NCBI GenBank assembly: GCA_014529385.2
Contig: CM043966.1
Coordinates: 107,103,587-107,167,586 of the forward strand
DNA length: 64,000 nt
DNA from: Adiantum capillus-veneris
Taxonomy: Eukaryota; Streptophyta; Polypodiopsida; Polypodiales; Pteridaceae
Direction: 5' to 3'
In this document: positions 55,280-64,000 of the stretch, piece after piece
How positions within the stretch are numbered: the first letter of the stretch is position 1
Layout: each line of letters opens with the position of its first letter
Translations under genes and position numbers: made by a program
The notes under the pieces: generated by a model
Database searches by the model: none
What the model saw: only the letters and a program-made list of their open reading frames with translations
Told to the model about the DNA's origin: nothing

Positions 55280-56762
55280 TTCTGTGTCTTTTTAGGACAC
55301 TTCGCAGAGATGTGTCCATGTTCCCCACATCCAAAGCACTTCCCCTCCTTGATGAATCAAGCTCGCTCCTGAGAAGTAAGCTCGTGCATCGTTTTTCTCT
55401 GGGTTGCTCTTTTTCTTTCTACTTTCATTCCCAGAAGTCTGTTCGGCTCGTTGTCTCATGGCCTCATCTGTGGGGTAGGTCAAACTGCCAAAGTGAATGG
55501 CAAAGCCCCTCTTCGCATGACTCATCAACTCCTGAATAGAAGCTGACTTCTGCTCCAAGCAGTGATCTCGGATCTAGGTGTAGGTAGACCCAAGGTGAAC
55601 CGCTCAATCTGTTCTCTGAACGAGATCTTCTTGAATGAAGAGGCGGGTAGAAAAGAGCTCCAGAATCTTTCACAGTAAGCATTGATTGTATCTTTCTTGG
55701 TCATCGGAAGATGGTTCCAAGCAGCTCGTAATACGTATATCTCGTTCATATTCTTGAGTCAACCAAGAAGAAATAAAAAGCTTCCTAAATTTCAGCCATT
55801 TAACTGGCGCAGTCTTGTTTAAAAGAAGCGTGGACCACCAAGTACGAGCATTCCCCTTAAAGTAAGAGGCAGCTCTCCGAATCTTAGAGTGCTCTAAATA
55901 GCGTCCTCCCGCGAAAGCGATGTCAAACTGCTGTATAAAAGACAAAGCCTTCGAAGCATTCGAGTATCCTGCAAAAGTATCCAACTTGATCGAGTGGCCA
56001 CCTTCCTTAAACTCTCGGACTTTCTTGCTTTTATCTTCGAGAAAGTCATACTGGTTGGCTTTGTAAAAATTCTTATTGTTCGCGTAAAAGTTTCCGTCAT
56101 TGGAATCTGAGCTGTCTGTAGACGAGTCCTCAGTAGAACTGTCAGTCTCTTGGCAAGATTTAGCTTTCTTTACCTTTTTCTTGCCCTTTCTGAAGCTTTG
56201 TTTCTTGCTTCGCTTTTTACCTTTTCTGTCTTCTTCGCTCGAAGAAGAAGAGCTAGAAGAACTGTCAGAAGAAGAAGAATTGGGTACTCCTTCAAATCAA
56301 ACACGCTTCTTCTATTTCTTTGCCTTGTCAAATGTCGACTAACGACCCAAATAACCCGGGAAGTCGGTGCCTTTCTTCTGCTTCTTGTCGTGCTTTTTGG
56401 CTTTCTTTTGTGCGTCAAAAAGCTAAGCAATCCGTGCATCAACCACATCTTGTAATTCCTTCTCTGAATACTGTTTGTGATCAAAAGGTTTCTTGAGAGC
56501 GGGGTTCAATGGTGGTGGTGTGGTTTTCTGCCACTGCGCATGCACTTCCTGAAAAGAAGTCTCGCTCATATATTTTTCCAATTTCGGATCCTTCGCAAAA
56601 CTGAGCATCATCTTTGTTGCATCGCCGATCAATTGACGACGATTCATCTCTCTTTGCTCCGCCTGAGTAGGCCAAGGCGGGCCATACTCTCTGCCGGAAT
56701 CTTCATTGTGATCCCTACCCGCATCTCCAGATGCAGAGGGAGTCGACTGATCCTTCATGGCA
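55280..56762 (-). pseudogene. element B gag
   Basis: It starts MKDQSTPSASGDAGRDHNED, then QAEQREMNRRQLIGDATKMM, a Ser/Glu/Lys-rich charged linker (SSSSDSSSSSSSSEED), and the gag domain IRRAASYFKGNARTWWST, VKWLKFRKLFISSWLTQEYE. A CCHC-type region lies near 55310-55345 (GH-containing, frame-shifted). Stops at about 56422 and 56340 and frameshifts near 55670 and 55560 break it. Confidence 0.78.
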
Positions 56763-57023
56763 TCATGAGAGTTCACAAAGTACATCTCTCCACTCGAGTA
56801 TGCGATGAGGCCATGGATAGATCTCTTCCTTGTATTGCTCCACCTGTCGGCAATGAGAGAAACACCATGTTTTGCCCAAAGACGTTGAATATTGAGTGTT
56901 GCTTACTCCACGATAGCCTTCTCTCGATCGAGCAAAGTGGTTCGGAGAGCCTCTAAAGATGGCGGCACATAGCGGGTGCCATACTCTCCTATCCGTTGCA
57001 CCATAACTTTCCAATACTCCGAC
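56763..57023 (-). pseudogene. hAT transposase exon 2 (DUF659 start)
   Basis: SEYWKVMVQRIGEYGTRYVP, PSLEALRTTLLDREKAIVE, a stop, then LWAKHGVSLIADRWSNTRKR and GLIAYSSGEMYFVNSHDA. This is the opening of DUF659, including the S/A-D-x-W-(T/S)-N box. Directly after HDA the same frame becomes chromovirus gag. The C-terminal hAT dimerisation region is not found in the window. Confidence 0.8.
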
Positions 57024-57118
57024 CTATTTTGATCGAACATAGAAGAGGTTAGTATCAAAAAGCGGAAATGACGATAACGGAAGAAATGAGAGAGAAGACT
57101 GATAACTATAAAACACGC
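57024..57118 (-). other. hAT transposase intron, GC-AG type
   Basis: 95 bp, begins GCGTGT, ends CAAAATAG, with a textbook branch site TACTAAC (plus strand gttagta, 57048-57054). Its presence shows the transposase is genomic DNA, not a copied mRNA. Confidence 0.65.
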
Positions 57119-57575
57119 CTCGCCACGACAAATGGGATATGGTCGTGATAGAAGAATCGGGCCACGCTGCATCCACCTCTTCCTTCTTCTTTGGGTCCCA
57201 AGAGGTAGCAAGGGTCCTTTGGCGACGAATCGGACCCGATGAAGATCCACCGACGTCGGCACCGGGTAGAGAGGAAGAAGGGAAAATGAGGATCTTTGGG
57301 TCGATACCTTTGCGTGCGGGCTTGGCTTTATGGTTGAATTGCCGAACCTTTTCCTCGAGCTCCTTCCTCTTCTCGATCGTTACGTTGGTACAAAATTTCA
57401 CCTCATGTCCCGGCACTCGAAGAAAGTGTGCCCTCACTTTGTCATCCCCCCCTTTCCGCGTGTAAGAGCATAACTTGCATGCCCATGCACAAGAATCTCC
57501 CGCAGCCGACAAGGTGCCTTCCGAGGTCACTTCATCCCACCACAACCATTCCTTCACCTTTTGAGTGTTGCCCAC
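57119..57575 (-). pseudogene. hAT transposase exon 1 (BED zinc finger)
   Basis: From Met at 57575: NTQKVKEWLWWDEV, then Cys33-x2-Cys36 (WACKLC), His50 (AHFLRVPGHEVKFC) and KRKELEEKV, the BED-type DNA-binding finger of hAT transposases. It then shifts frame once and reads VARFFYHDHIPFVVAR, which normally joins BED to DUF659. The exon ends AG before GC; joining to exon 2 gives VVAR-SEYWKVMV, matching the family. The implied intron is 57024-57118. Confidence 0.78.
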
Positions 57576-58104
57576 ATGAACGGAGGGGGTTGTACAAGAG
57601 GAAGAAAATGGAATGATGGATAAAGAAGCTTGAGAATCGCGATAGAGAGCTTGAGAGAGGCTTCACTTCTTGAGAAGTTGAGAGTCGAGCCCAAGGGAGG
57701 AGAGCTTGAGCCTTGAAGCCTTGAAGCCTTGAGGCTTGAGAGCTTGAGAGCAAGAGAGAGCTTGAGAGCTTGAGAGCTTGGTAGCTTCGTAGCTTGAGAG
57801 CAAGAGAGAGAGCGTTGAGAAGTTGATTCAACTTGAGAGCAAGAGAGAGCTTGAGAGCTTGGTAGCTTTGCGAAGGAAAGGGGTGAGGGGGTGGCACAAT
57901 ATATAGGGAAACCTTGTGAGCCGTTTATTTAATTCTGCCCGTTTATGACCGTTGATCGGTTCTGCACGTTTCAGCCCGTTCCTGTTCTGTTCCCCCGTCC
58001 GTCCCGGTTTAAGGCAGCCTATCGGAACGGCAGCACGTTCCGGTGCGTTCCATCCATCTTAGCAGGCCAAAATGCCGTTCCGACGTTCCAGGCATGAAAA
58101 GAGC
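57576..58104 (-). promoter_or_regulatory. hAT 5' leader and subterminal region
   Basis: 57600-57860 is built of (on the minus strand) gctctcaag/ctctcaagct units, the 5' leader before the BED exon; the same style precedes the second, decayed BED copy (8690-8905, 60078-60290). 57965-58104 is GTTCC-rich subterminal sequence. No other gene is seen. Confidence 0.6.
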
Positions 58105-58121
58105 CGTTCCCAGTAACTCTG

Positions 58122-58487
58122 CCACAAAGGCCTCGTTTAACGCCTCAACAAAGAGACACCTTACTACAAGAAGGCCGATGCTTTGAATGCTTTCAAACAA
58201 GGCATAACCATTCTAGTTGTCCTCATCGCACTGATAGACAAGCGGAGCCCGCACCAACAGTCGACAGAAACCCAGTGCCACCTCCAGCTAAGAGAGCTAG
58301 ACCTGCTATTGAACTAGTTCCTTATATCTATGGCATTCGCCTTGAGAGTACAAATGAATTGTGTCGAGCATATGGCAAAGTCAATGGCTTCAAAGCCCTT
58401 ATTTTCTTTGACCCCGGAGCTACAGAAAACTTTATCCATCCAAAATTCTTAAAGCAAATGCACTTTGATTATGATGCAAAGGGTTGA
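58122..58487 (+). pseudogene. element C gag zinc knuckle and protease start
   Basis: This is gag resuming after the hAT insertion: PQRPRLTPQQRDTLLQEG, then a CCHC zinc knuckle CFECFQTRHNHSSC (Cx2Cx4Hx4C). A protease region follows with ALIFFDPGATENFIHPKF, the expected active-site position, which reads D-P-G rather than D-S/T-G. The frame ends at a stop near 58487. No polymerase sequence follows. Confidence 0.82.
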
Positions 58488-59451
58488 GAAATTGAAGCTG
58501 CCACCGTGATGCAAAAGGATAAGCTAGTCGTCCTCAAAGTTCGGTTGTCCAAACAAAACCCTGAATGAACTCTCTACTTGTTTTTCTTCATAGCTAGAAA
58601 GTATTGTTTGAAAATTTGTTTGAAATTTGTTTAAAATGGATGATATCTGTTTTGAAGTTGTCTTGGTGCCAATTAGAAATGTTTGACTTTGGTTTTGATA
58701 TTGGTTTCAATGATTGGTGATTTTACTCCCGGGTGGAGTAGTGAGAAATGTTGTTTTAGTATTGTTTGAACCTCCGAACGACGCAGACGGGATGTCTGGG
58801 GAAAGTTTGGTTGTATGCTTGAAAAAGATTGTTGTTGTTACTCCCGGCCCGGACCTGGGTGGTTATGCGGAAGGAGTATTAAAAAGTCTGAGCAGTAATT
58901 ATTCTCAGCACCTCCAAACGACGTAGGCTGCGGTCTGGGGGGACGTTCGGTTGTAAAAGGCCTCTATATCTCCCGGCCCGAACCTTTTTACATTATGCGG
59001 GAGGAGTGATGAGGGAGTAGTTGAATATCTCTCGGCCCGGACCTTGCTAGGTTATGCAGGAGGAGTGTTTATCGGCGACTTTATGGTTCTATGTCTTGTG
59101 ACATGCATATGTGAGCATTTGTGTTGCATTGTCCAACCACTGAATATTCCTAATTGGATGAGATTGCTTGGGTATGTAATTTTAGTGCATCAAGACACTC
59201 GTGGAAGATCAGTGCGGTCTGGGTGTGATGGCTAATTTTACTACGCCCGAATATCAAGAGTTCCGATCTGGACGAAAGAGAAGCCAACTCCTCGATCAAA
59301 AGAGCCAAAAGGAGAAGCCAACTCCTTAACAAAAAAAAAAAAGCGAACTGATTGTTCCTCAGAATGTCCCTCGGAATGACCCTCGGAAACTTTTGAGCTA
59401 ACTTGAGTTGTTTTGCAGATATGTTGTAATCACGAACGATTACTCTCTTTC
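58488..59451 (+). other. element C 3' noncoding region with degenerate 39-bp repeats
   Basis: AT-rich, gene-free sequence. Three related units of the form tcccggcccggacct...ttatgcgg(a/g)aggag lie near 58841-58880, 58969-59008 and 59027-59067. It replaces the polymerase genes expected in a complete element. Confidence 0.65.
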
Positions 59452-59463
59452 AAGAAGGGAAGA

Positions 59464-60072
59464 TGTCACAAACAGCTAACGTGTCAAGTCAGTGAAGAGC
59501 AAAGCCAACCTTCAGATCACAGCCGAGGGGCCTAAACCCTAAGAAGAACAAGCAACAACAGAACAAGAAGTCCTACCAACTTATGGTTTCCCTTCCGATG
59601 GGGCCCAAGAGACATCAAGGAATTAAAATAAAGCAGGACCCACACACACAACCCGGATTTTCCGCTGACTGTTGACGTGGCAGAACTGTACGGATTTCCG
59701 CAAAATGTGCTGACAGTGCTGACGTGGCAATTGCACGGATTTCCGCAAAACGCGATGGCAGATTTTTGGGCATTGCTTTTGGACCAGAAGCTTTTGAGTT
59801 TGAAGGCTTTTCATGTAAACTGCCACGGACTCATTCTCTGGCATGCTTCCTGGAGAAGGTGCAAAGTCTGGAGTACCGGCTTGTATTGTGTTGATGCAAC
59901 ATAAAGAAATACCGAAAGGGGCGCCAAAGTTCGGGGCCAATACTCTCTGGGGTGGAATTCCGCCACTCCGTGTCGAGTGTCGTCTCTCTCTCTCAATTTA
60001 GTTGGTATTGAAGAGCTAAAAGTCTGTTCAGTCTGTTCTTTTCTATTGGCACCTGGTCCCCGTCTTGTGACA
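59464..60072 (+). repeat. element C 3' LTR (609 bp)
   Basis: It starts TGTCACAAACAGC after the polypurine tract AAGAAGGGAAGA (59452-59463) and ends CTTGTGACA. It has telo-box AAACCCTAA near 59532 and the shared LTR block at 59903-59950. It is uninterrupted, so it gives the empty site for the F insertion (CAATACTCTCTGGGG). Confidence 0.88.
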
Positions 60073-60143
60073 CTCCCCCTCCCTCTCTCCCCCTCTCCCT
60101 CTTCGTATCTCTCTCTAAAGCTCTCAAGTCTACAAGCTCAAGT

Positions 60144-60278
<135 letters not shown>

Positions 60279-60294
60279 GTTCATGGTCTCAATC

Positions 60295-60405
60295 CACGCG
60301 AGAAATACTCAAAAGCCGAAGGAATGGTCGTGGTGAAATTTTGGACCAACATAAGCGTCGAGAGGAAGGAGCTTAAGAAAAAAGATCGTCTTTTCAACTC
60401 TAAAT
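60295..60405 (+). pseudogene. decayed second BED-type hAT exon
   Basis: RNTQKPKEWSW, a stop, and in another frame VKFWTNISVERKELKKKDRL align to NTQKVKEWLWWDEV and VKFCTNVTIEKRKELEEKV of the BED exon at 57119-57575. The intervening about 130 bp with the Cys-x2-Cys are deleted. Element C inserted in its leader. Confidence 0.68.
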
Positions 60406-61318
60406 CCTCTTGCTATCTTGGTTTCTTTTGTTTTCTCTTGTTTTGGGTCGTCTTTTTCTATTTTTCTTTCTTCTTTTTATTTTGGGTTGTGGGAATCTGG
60501 GCTTCTCACTCTACTCTCTATCAAAACTCTACATCAGGCTTTCACATCATCGTACGCACCACAATTTCCTCACTGTCTTCTTAGAGTTCCCTCCCCAACT
60601 CTCGATTTCAATACCCACCTTCAACAAGTGGGCTGGTGTCTATACTAGATGGCATGTCCTTGTCTGTTCCAATGCAGCGCTCTGGTAATCAACTTGTGAC
60701 CTCCTTCTCCAGATCTCTTGGTGATGTCAATGGTTTCTTCTCTACCATCTTCATCATCCACTGCTCCCTCCCTTCTGTTTTCTCCTTGCTTTTGATTTAA
60801 TACACTGGTTGGCAAGCATTGCTCGAAATTGAGCTCCTGCCACTGCAAATGTTTCGTACTCCACATCACACTTGGTAGCTTCTTGCTAGTTTTGGCTTAT
60901 CGTATGCAGATGCAGAGTGAGCTTTTGGTGGAAGTGCCTATCTTTCAGAGAACATTGTCATTCTCTCTCCTTCCAGTTTACCAGGGCACTTTATACTCTA
61001 TTTTATCTTGGATTTTTTGTTTTTACAGTTCTGCCCTTGTGGCTAGTTGTATACAAGTTTCCGCATTGCCTTCAGGCATATGCTTGTAAATAATTTTGTA
61101 CTTGCCACACAATCTCTCCTCCCCAAAGGAGCACATAAACGTTGGCAAGTTTATTGAATCTTGAGGCTCTTAAAAGAAAAGAGGAAAAAATAGACACATA
61201 GATTAACTAGTTAGTCCTCCTCCATCGGAAAGACTTCAAATACTCTAAAACCTTAATAGGCTCCATGCCACTCCACACATCAAGCACTACAGATTAAAGA
61301 GTACTGTCAAAAATGTAC
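60406..61318. other. intron 1 sequence next to the donor, no element recognised
   Basis: T-rich sequence; the frames lack known domains. It may be the remainder of the decayed hAT copy and then original intron. The first 8 bases after exon 1 on the minus strand are GTACATTT. Confidence 0.5.
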
Positions 61319-61974
61319 CTTTTGTAAACCTCTCCAAAAGTTCCTCCCCATAACCTTTTACGGAACAGTCCATCAGCACAAGGTTGGCCTTCCCAGAGCT
61401 CAAGACCACCCGTGACAATTCCTGGAACAAAAACAATGGGGTGTCGAGCCTTAAAACCGGCGCTCTTGAGCTTCACACCAGGTGGATCAGGCAAAGGACC
61501 CGTTATGGCCTCAGAAAGCGATGGCAAGGCTTTGTAAAGCACCAGCAACATCCACCACAAGCAACAAACATAGCCAATGAGCCAACAGCATGTGTCTATG
61601 CATCCCCAAGCGCTCCGTTTCAACTTCTTGCCCTTTTTAGGAGAAGGCAGGGCAGCAGGAGCTGGCTTAGTTGTTCCAGAAGAGGAAGAGCCAGATGGTG
61701 GTTCAGTAGGGTTCACTACCTCACCTTCTTGATCTGAGTCATGTGGCAGAGACGAGGAAGGTTCAGAAGGAGTCTTTTTCTTCGTCTTCTTTTTCTTGTC
61801 ATCTTGATTAAGCGGTCCATCTATGGGTTTCTGCAGAGCGAGCTTATTTTCTCTGGGTTTTTCGATGTGGGAAGGCGGAGAGACGTCTATTTCATCTTCC
61901 AAGGAGCGGGAATTGGATTCTTGAGTGATGGCGGGCTTAATAGGTGGACCCTTCCTGCGGCGCAGGATATTCAT
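61319..61974 (-). CDS. PDAT: PDAT exon 1 (phospholipid:diacylglycerol acyltransferase, N-terminus)
   Basis: First coding exon of a PDAT, the ER-membrane enzyme that moves an acyl group from a phospholipid to diacylglycerol to make triacylglycerol. It encodes residues 1-218 plus two bases of codon 219. The start MNILRRRKG resembles plant PDAT N-termini, which begin with a short Arg-rich stretch. A Lys/Ser/Pro-rich cytosolic region follows (poly-Lys near 60-67, KKGKKLKR at 113-120), then one hydrophobic Cys/Trp-rich membrane segment (about 125-147). The lumenal lipase-like domain opens with HPIVFVPG (178-185), the oxyanion region of the LCAT/PDAT family, and LWGGTFGEVYK. The exon ends AAAAG before donor GTACAT; the split Arg codon is completed by exon 2. 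No stop or frameshift is seen. LCAT-like paralogues are less likely because of the N-terminal basic and membrane region. Confidence 0.94.
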
Positions 61975-62560
61975 CTTCTCGCTCTGTACATGAGAAGGGG
62001 GAGGCTGGCTATGGCGAGAAGGTACTGCTCTCCAACTGCAAGTAGCAGTCTTCGACTGATGGTCTACTCACCATCTTTCGCGGATATCTCCAGAAAAAGT
62101 GCGGAATTACATGTTTTAATACGTGGCCTCATTTCATTTGAGTTGGATCTGTTGAAAACTTGCAAGAACGAGCATGTCCGCCAATCCAGACCTTTCGTTG
62201 TCCTTGAAAGTGATCGTCATTCTTTCACAAATTAAAGGTTGGTTACACACCGCCTGCCCAAGCTTGGGCGTGCTAGCGTGGATTCTAGGTGGTGAGCGAC
62301 GGTTAGTTGCACAAAAAGGGGAGCGCCAAAGGAGAGGGACATGCAGATTCCCCTGTCCATCGTTGGGCGGGGATGGAGTTGACACCACGACGACACCAAG
62401 AGTCAGAATGGGCTACGCAGCAGCAACGTTTATTTAATACTTATTTGAAACTGGGCAGTCAGGTGTGTAAAGCTCACCCGCCCATCCCAAAGTGAGGATG
62501 AGTGCCTACCCTTAGATGTGTAACCGACCTAACGGCCTACATAACGATGTGCGAGTGGGA
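61975..62560 (-). promoter_or_regulatory. PDAT 5' untranslated and proximal promoter region
   Basis: Sequence upstream of the ATG at 61974. No transcription start can be fixed by eye. A possible TATA-like TAAATAAAC lies on the minus strand near 62426-62434. Open frames on both strands lack recognisable domains. Confidence 0.4.
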
Positions 62561-63270
62561 GTATGGGAAGAAGGAGAATACAAGAAATAGTGAAAGAGAA
62601 GATTTCTCCTAGTTTGTAGAACCTCTGCTATAATTTTGTTAATGCATCAAGAACGTGAGGTATTACGCTCGTTTTACCTTGTTTCGTGAATTTGTTGTCC
62701 AATCAGAAAGCAGGTAATGGAGACTCACTTGGTTGCTTTTTCTTCTCTCTCAACTTCCTTTGGGTGCGACCCACATGCATCCCCTGCACCCCTCCACACC
62801 TACTCGAACAAGGTGCGACTTGGCCCTTTGAAGTTAGGACTTAGGAGATGTGTGGGACCTGGGTGCCTATAACACACGACATGTTCAAATGGGATCAAGG
62901 GTGGAGGCAAAATTTGGGGTTTGCATAGATTATGAGACGTCCAATTGGGTGGCTAAAATTTACGAAATTGCCTAAATTTACAAATCCATCCTCATTTACA
63001 ATATCACACACCCAAATCCTCTTTATTTCAATAATTGAATATGGGTGTAGTATATGGTTTGCTCATGGGCTCAAGACTATAGGGTGGTGCATAACCGAAT
63101 TTACAAGCCTACCCAAATTTACAAATGTGCATCAATGTGGGGGATAGGTGCCTAAAGAAGTTTGACTCTTCATTTTCAAATTCCAAATTGTACCTCCAAA
63201 AGACAAGCCAAGTTACTTTTAATGAAACGTTTTAAGAGAGACGTTAACTAGGGGCCATACATTGTTTCTC
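62561..63270. other. intergenic sequence upstream of PDAT
   Basis: AT-rich, with short repeats of the phrase acgaaattgcctaaatttacaaat (62955-63130 has several ttta-caa-at variants). No gene is seen. Confidence 0.5.
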
Positions 63271-63280
63271 CGTTGGGTGG

Positions 63281-63580
63281 GTGAATTTTGGGCCTGCTAA
63301 AGGCTTTAGTGCACTATGGACAAAGGTCGTTCAATTTTATTTGTATGACAAGTGTCCCAAGAGGCTCAAAAAGTCTTGAATGAGAAGGAATTATGGTCTT
63401 TTAAATGTTGTTTTCTAAAGTAAGTGGGTGAATTTTTGGCATATGCTAAAGGCTTTAGTGCATTATGAGCAAAGTTCGTTCAATTTTGTTTGTATGACAA
63501 GTGTCCCAAGAGGCTCAAAATGTCTTGAAAGAAAAGGAGTCCTGAGCTTTTAAATGCTATTTTCTAAAGTATTCATAGGA
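63281..63580. repeat. tandem duplication, 147-bp unit
   Basis: Two diverged copies, starting near 63281 and 63428 (gtgaattttggg / gtgaatttttgg), share gctaaaggctttagtgca and gacaagtgtcccaagaggct. Confidence 0.85.
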
Positions 63581-63615
63581 GTTTGATCCCGCGATGTAAA
63601 GTCTTCATAAAGAGC

Positions 63616-63745
63616 CTTTTGATGTAAAGATTTCATAAAGACTTATTTCACTAATTTGTTTTATTGTCTTTTATCTTTATCTTTTGATGTAAAGATTTCA
63701 TAAAGACTTATTTCATTAATTTGTTTTATTGTCTTTTATCTTTAT
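63616..63745. repeat. tandem duplication, 65-bp unit
   Basis: 63616-63680 and 63681-63745 (cttttgatgtaaagatttca...) are nearly identical, with one visible difference (cactaa / cattaa). AT-rich, noncoding. The rest to 64000 is AT-rich with nothing recognised. Confidence 0.92.
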
Positions 63746-64000
63746 TGAATTTATATTTTTTTATGAAAAAACACTAAAATATTTTTATTTTAAAAAAATA
63801 TTATTTTTACTTTATTCTTTCTCATTTTATTTTATTGATGTGCAATGTGCATCTTTCATATTATTTAAGTGGGACCTTTGATAATTTAAAAACCATTTGT
63901 GATTATATATGTATAATAGATAATCTTTGCAACTAATGGCTCCTGCAAAATAAAAACCATTACCCTTTAAGATTCTCTTTCTATTCGAGCTCCTTCCCTC

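Larger units (their letters stand above)
50562..56762 (-). mobile_element. element B: chromovirus lacking its 5' LTR
   Basis: On the minus strand: gag (56762 to about 55280), protease, RT, RNase H, integrase with chromodomain, 3' noncoding region, PPT, 3' LTR (50562-51221). The gag frame runs straight out of hAT transposase sequence with no LTR, PBS or leader between. It is highly similar to A in pol and LTR. Its genes have scattered stops. Confidence 0.82.
38836..58121 (-). mobile_element. hAT-type DNA transposon, interrupted by LTR elements
   Basis: Terminal inverted repeats cagagttacctggaacg (38836-38852) and cgttcccagtaactctg (58105-58121) match at 15 of 17 positions. Subterminal GTTCC/GGAAC motifs crowd both ends (38849-38925, 57965-58110), as in hAT elements. 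The flanks ccggaagg and ccacaaag look like a decayed 8-bp TSD; removing one copy restores the reading frame of element C gag. The minus-strand transposase has a BED finger and the start of a DUF659 domain (56763-57575); the rest of the transposase is missing. Confidence 0.75.

Noticed and set aside
61741-62235. 164-codon plus-strand frame overlapping PDAT exon 1
   Set aside because: It is antisense to a well-supported coding exon and has no recognisable domain.

Overview
The window is nuclear DNA of a land plant with a large, transposon-rich genome. The evidence is TTTAGGG-type interstitial telomere repeats, telo-boxes (AAACCCTAA), spliceosomal introns, chromovirus-type Ty3/gypsy, Ty1/copia, LINE and hAT elements, and one real host gene of land-plant type. 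The element lineages and intron size fit a fern or another seed-free or gymnosperm lineage; I lean to fern, but the window alone does not prove it.

The only host gene is phospholipid:diacylglycerol acyltransferase (PDAT), on the minus strand. Exon 1 (start codon, basic N-terminus, membrane segment) is at 61319-61974. Exons 2 and 3 (lid-type region, PHSMG nucleophile motif) are at 2358-2580 and 1977-2260. The rest of the gene lies beyond the left edge. Exons 1 and 2 join in frame across GT-AG intron 1, which is 58,738 bp and fills over 90 percent of the window.

Intron 1 is a deep nest of transposons whose boundaries are mostly fixed by target-site duplications (TSDs). A gag-protease element C (8906-60072, TSD ctccc) sits in the leader of a decayed hAT element. 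C's 5' LTR holds chromovirus F (9370-37486, TSD ctctg). F holds a LINE (11492-21341, 19-bp TSD), which itself holds a small copia-type element (18511-20364, TSD gagcc). F also holds element E (23442-34868) in its RNase H. E's LTR holds D, a gag-only element with 1.6-kb LTRs (28809-34744). D's 5' LTR holds a solo LTR (30059-30880, TSD ctttg). C's gag holds a hAT-type transposon (38836-58121) containing two related chromoviruses, A and B, which share an LTR. A contains a gypsy RT relic (J) split by copia element G (40765-44009, TSD atatc). Left of C are solo LTRs at 3886-4537 (TSD tcttc) and 5174-6179 (TSD tgttg/tattg) and a copia integrase relic.

Nearly all transposon reading frames carry stops or frameshifts, so I annotate them as relics. 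Outside PDAT I see no tRNA, rRNA, CRISPR or host protein gene. The points most worth following are the giant intron, the six-level nest that carries its own empty-site controls, an in-frame junction between hAT transposase domains and a chromovirus gag with no LTR between them, and a block of about 46 nt plus telo-box arrays shared by otherwise different LTR families.
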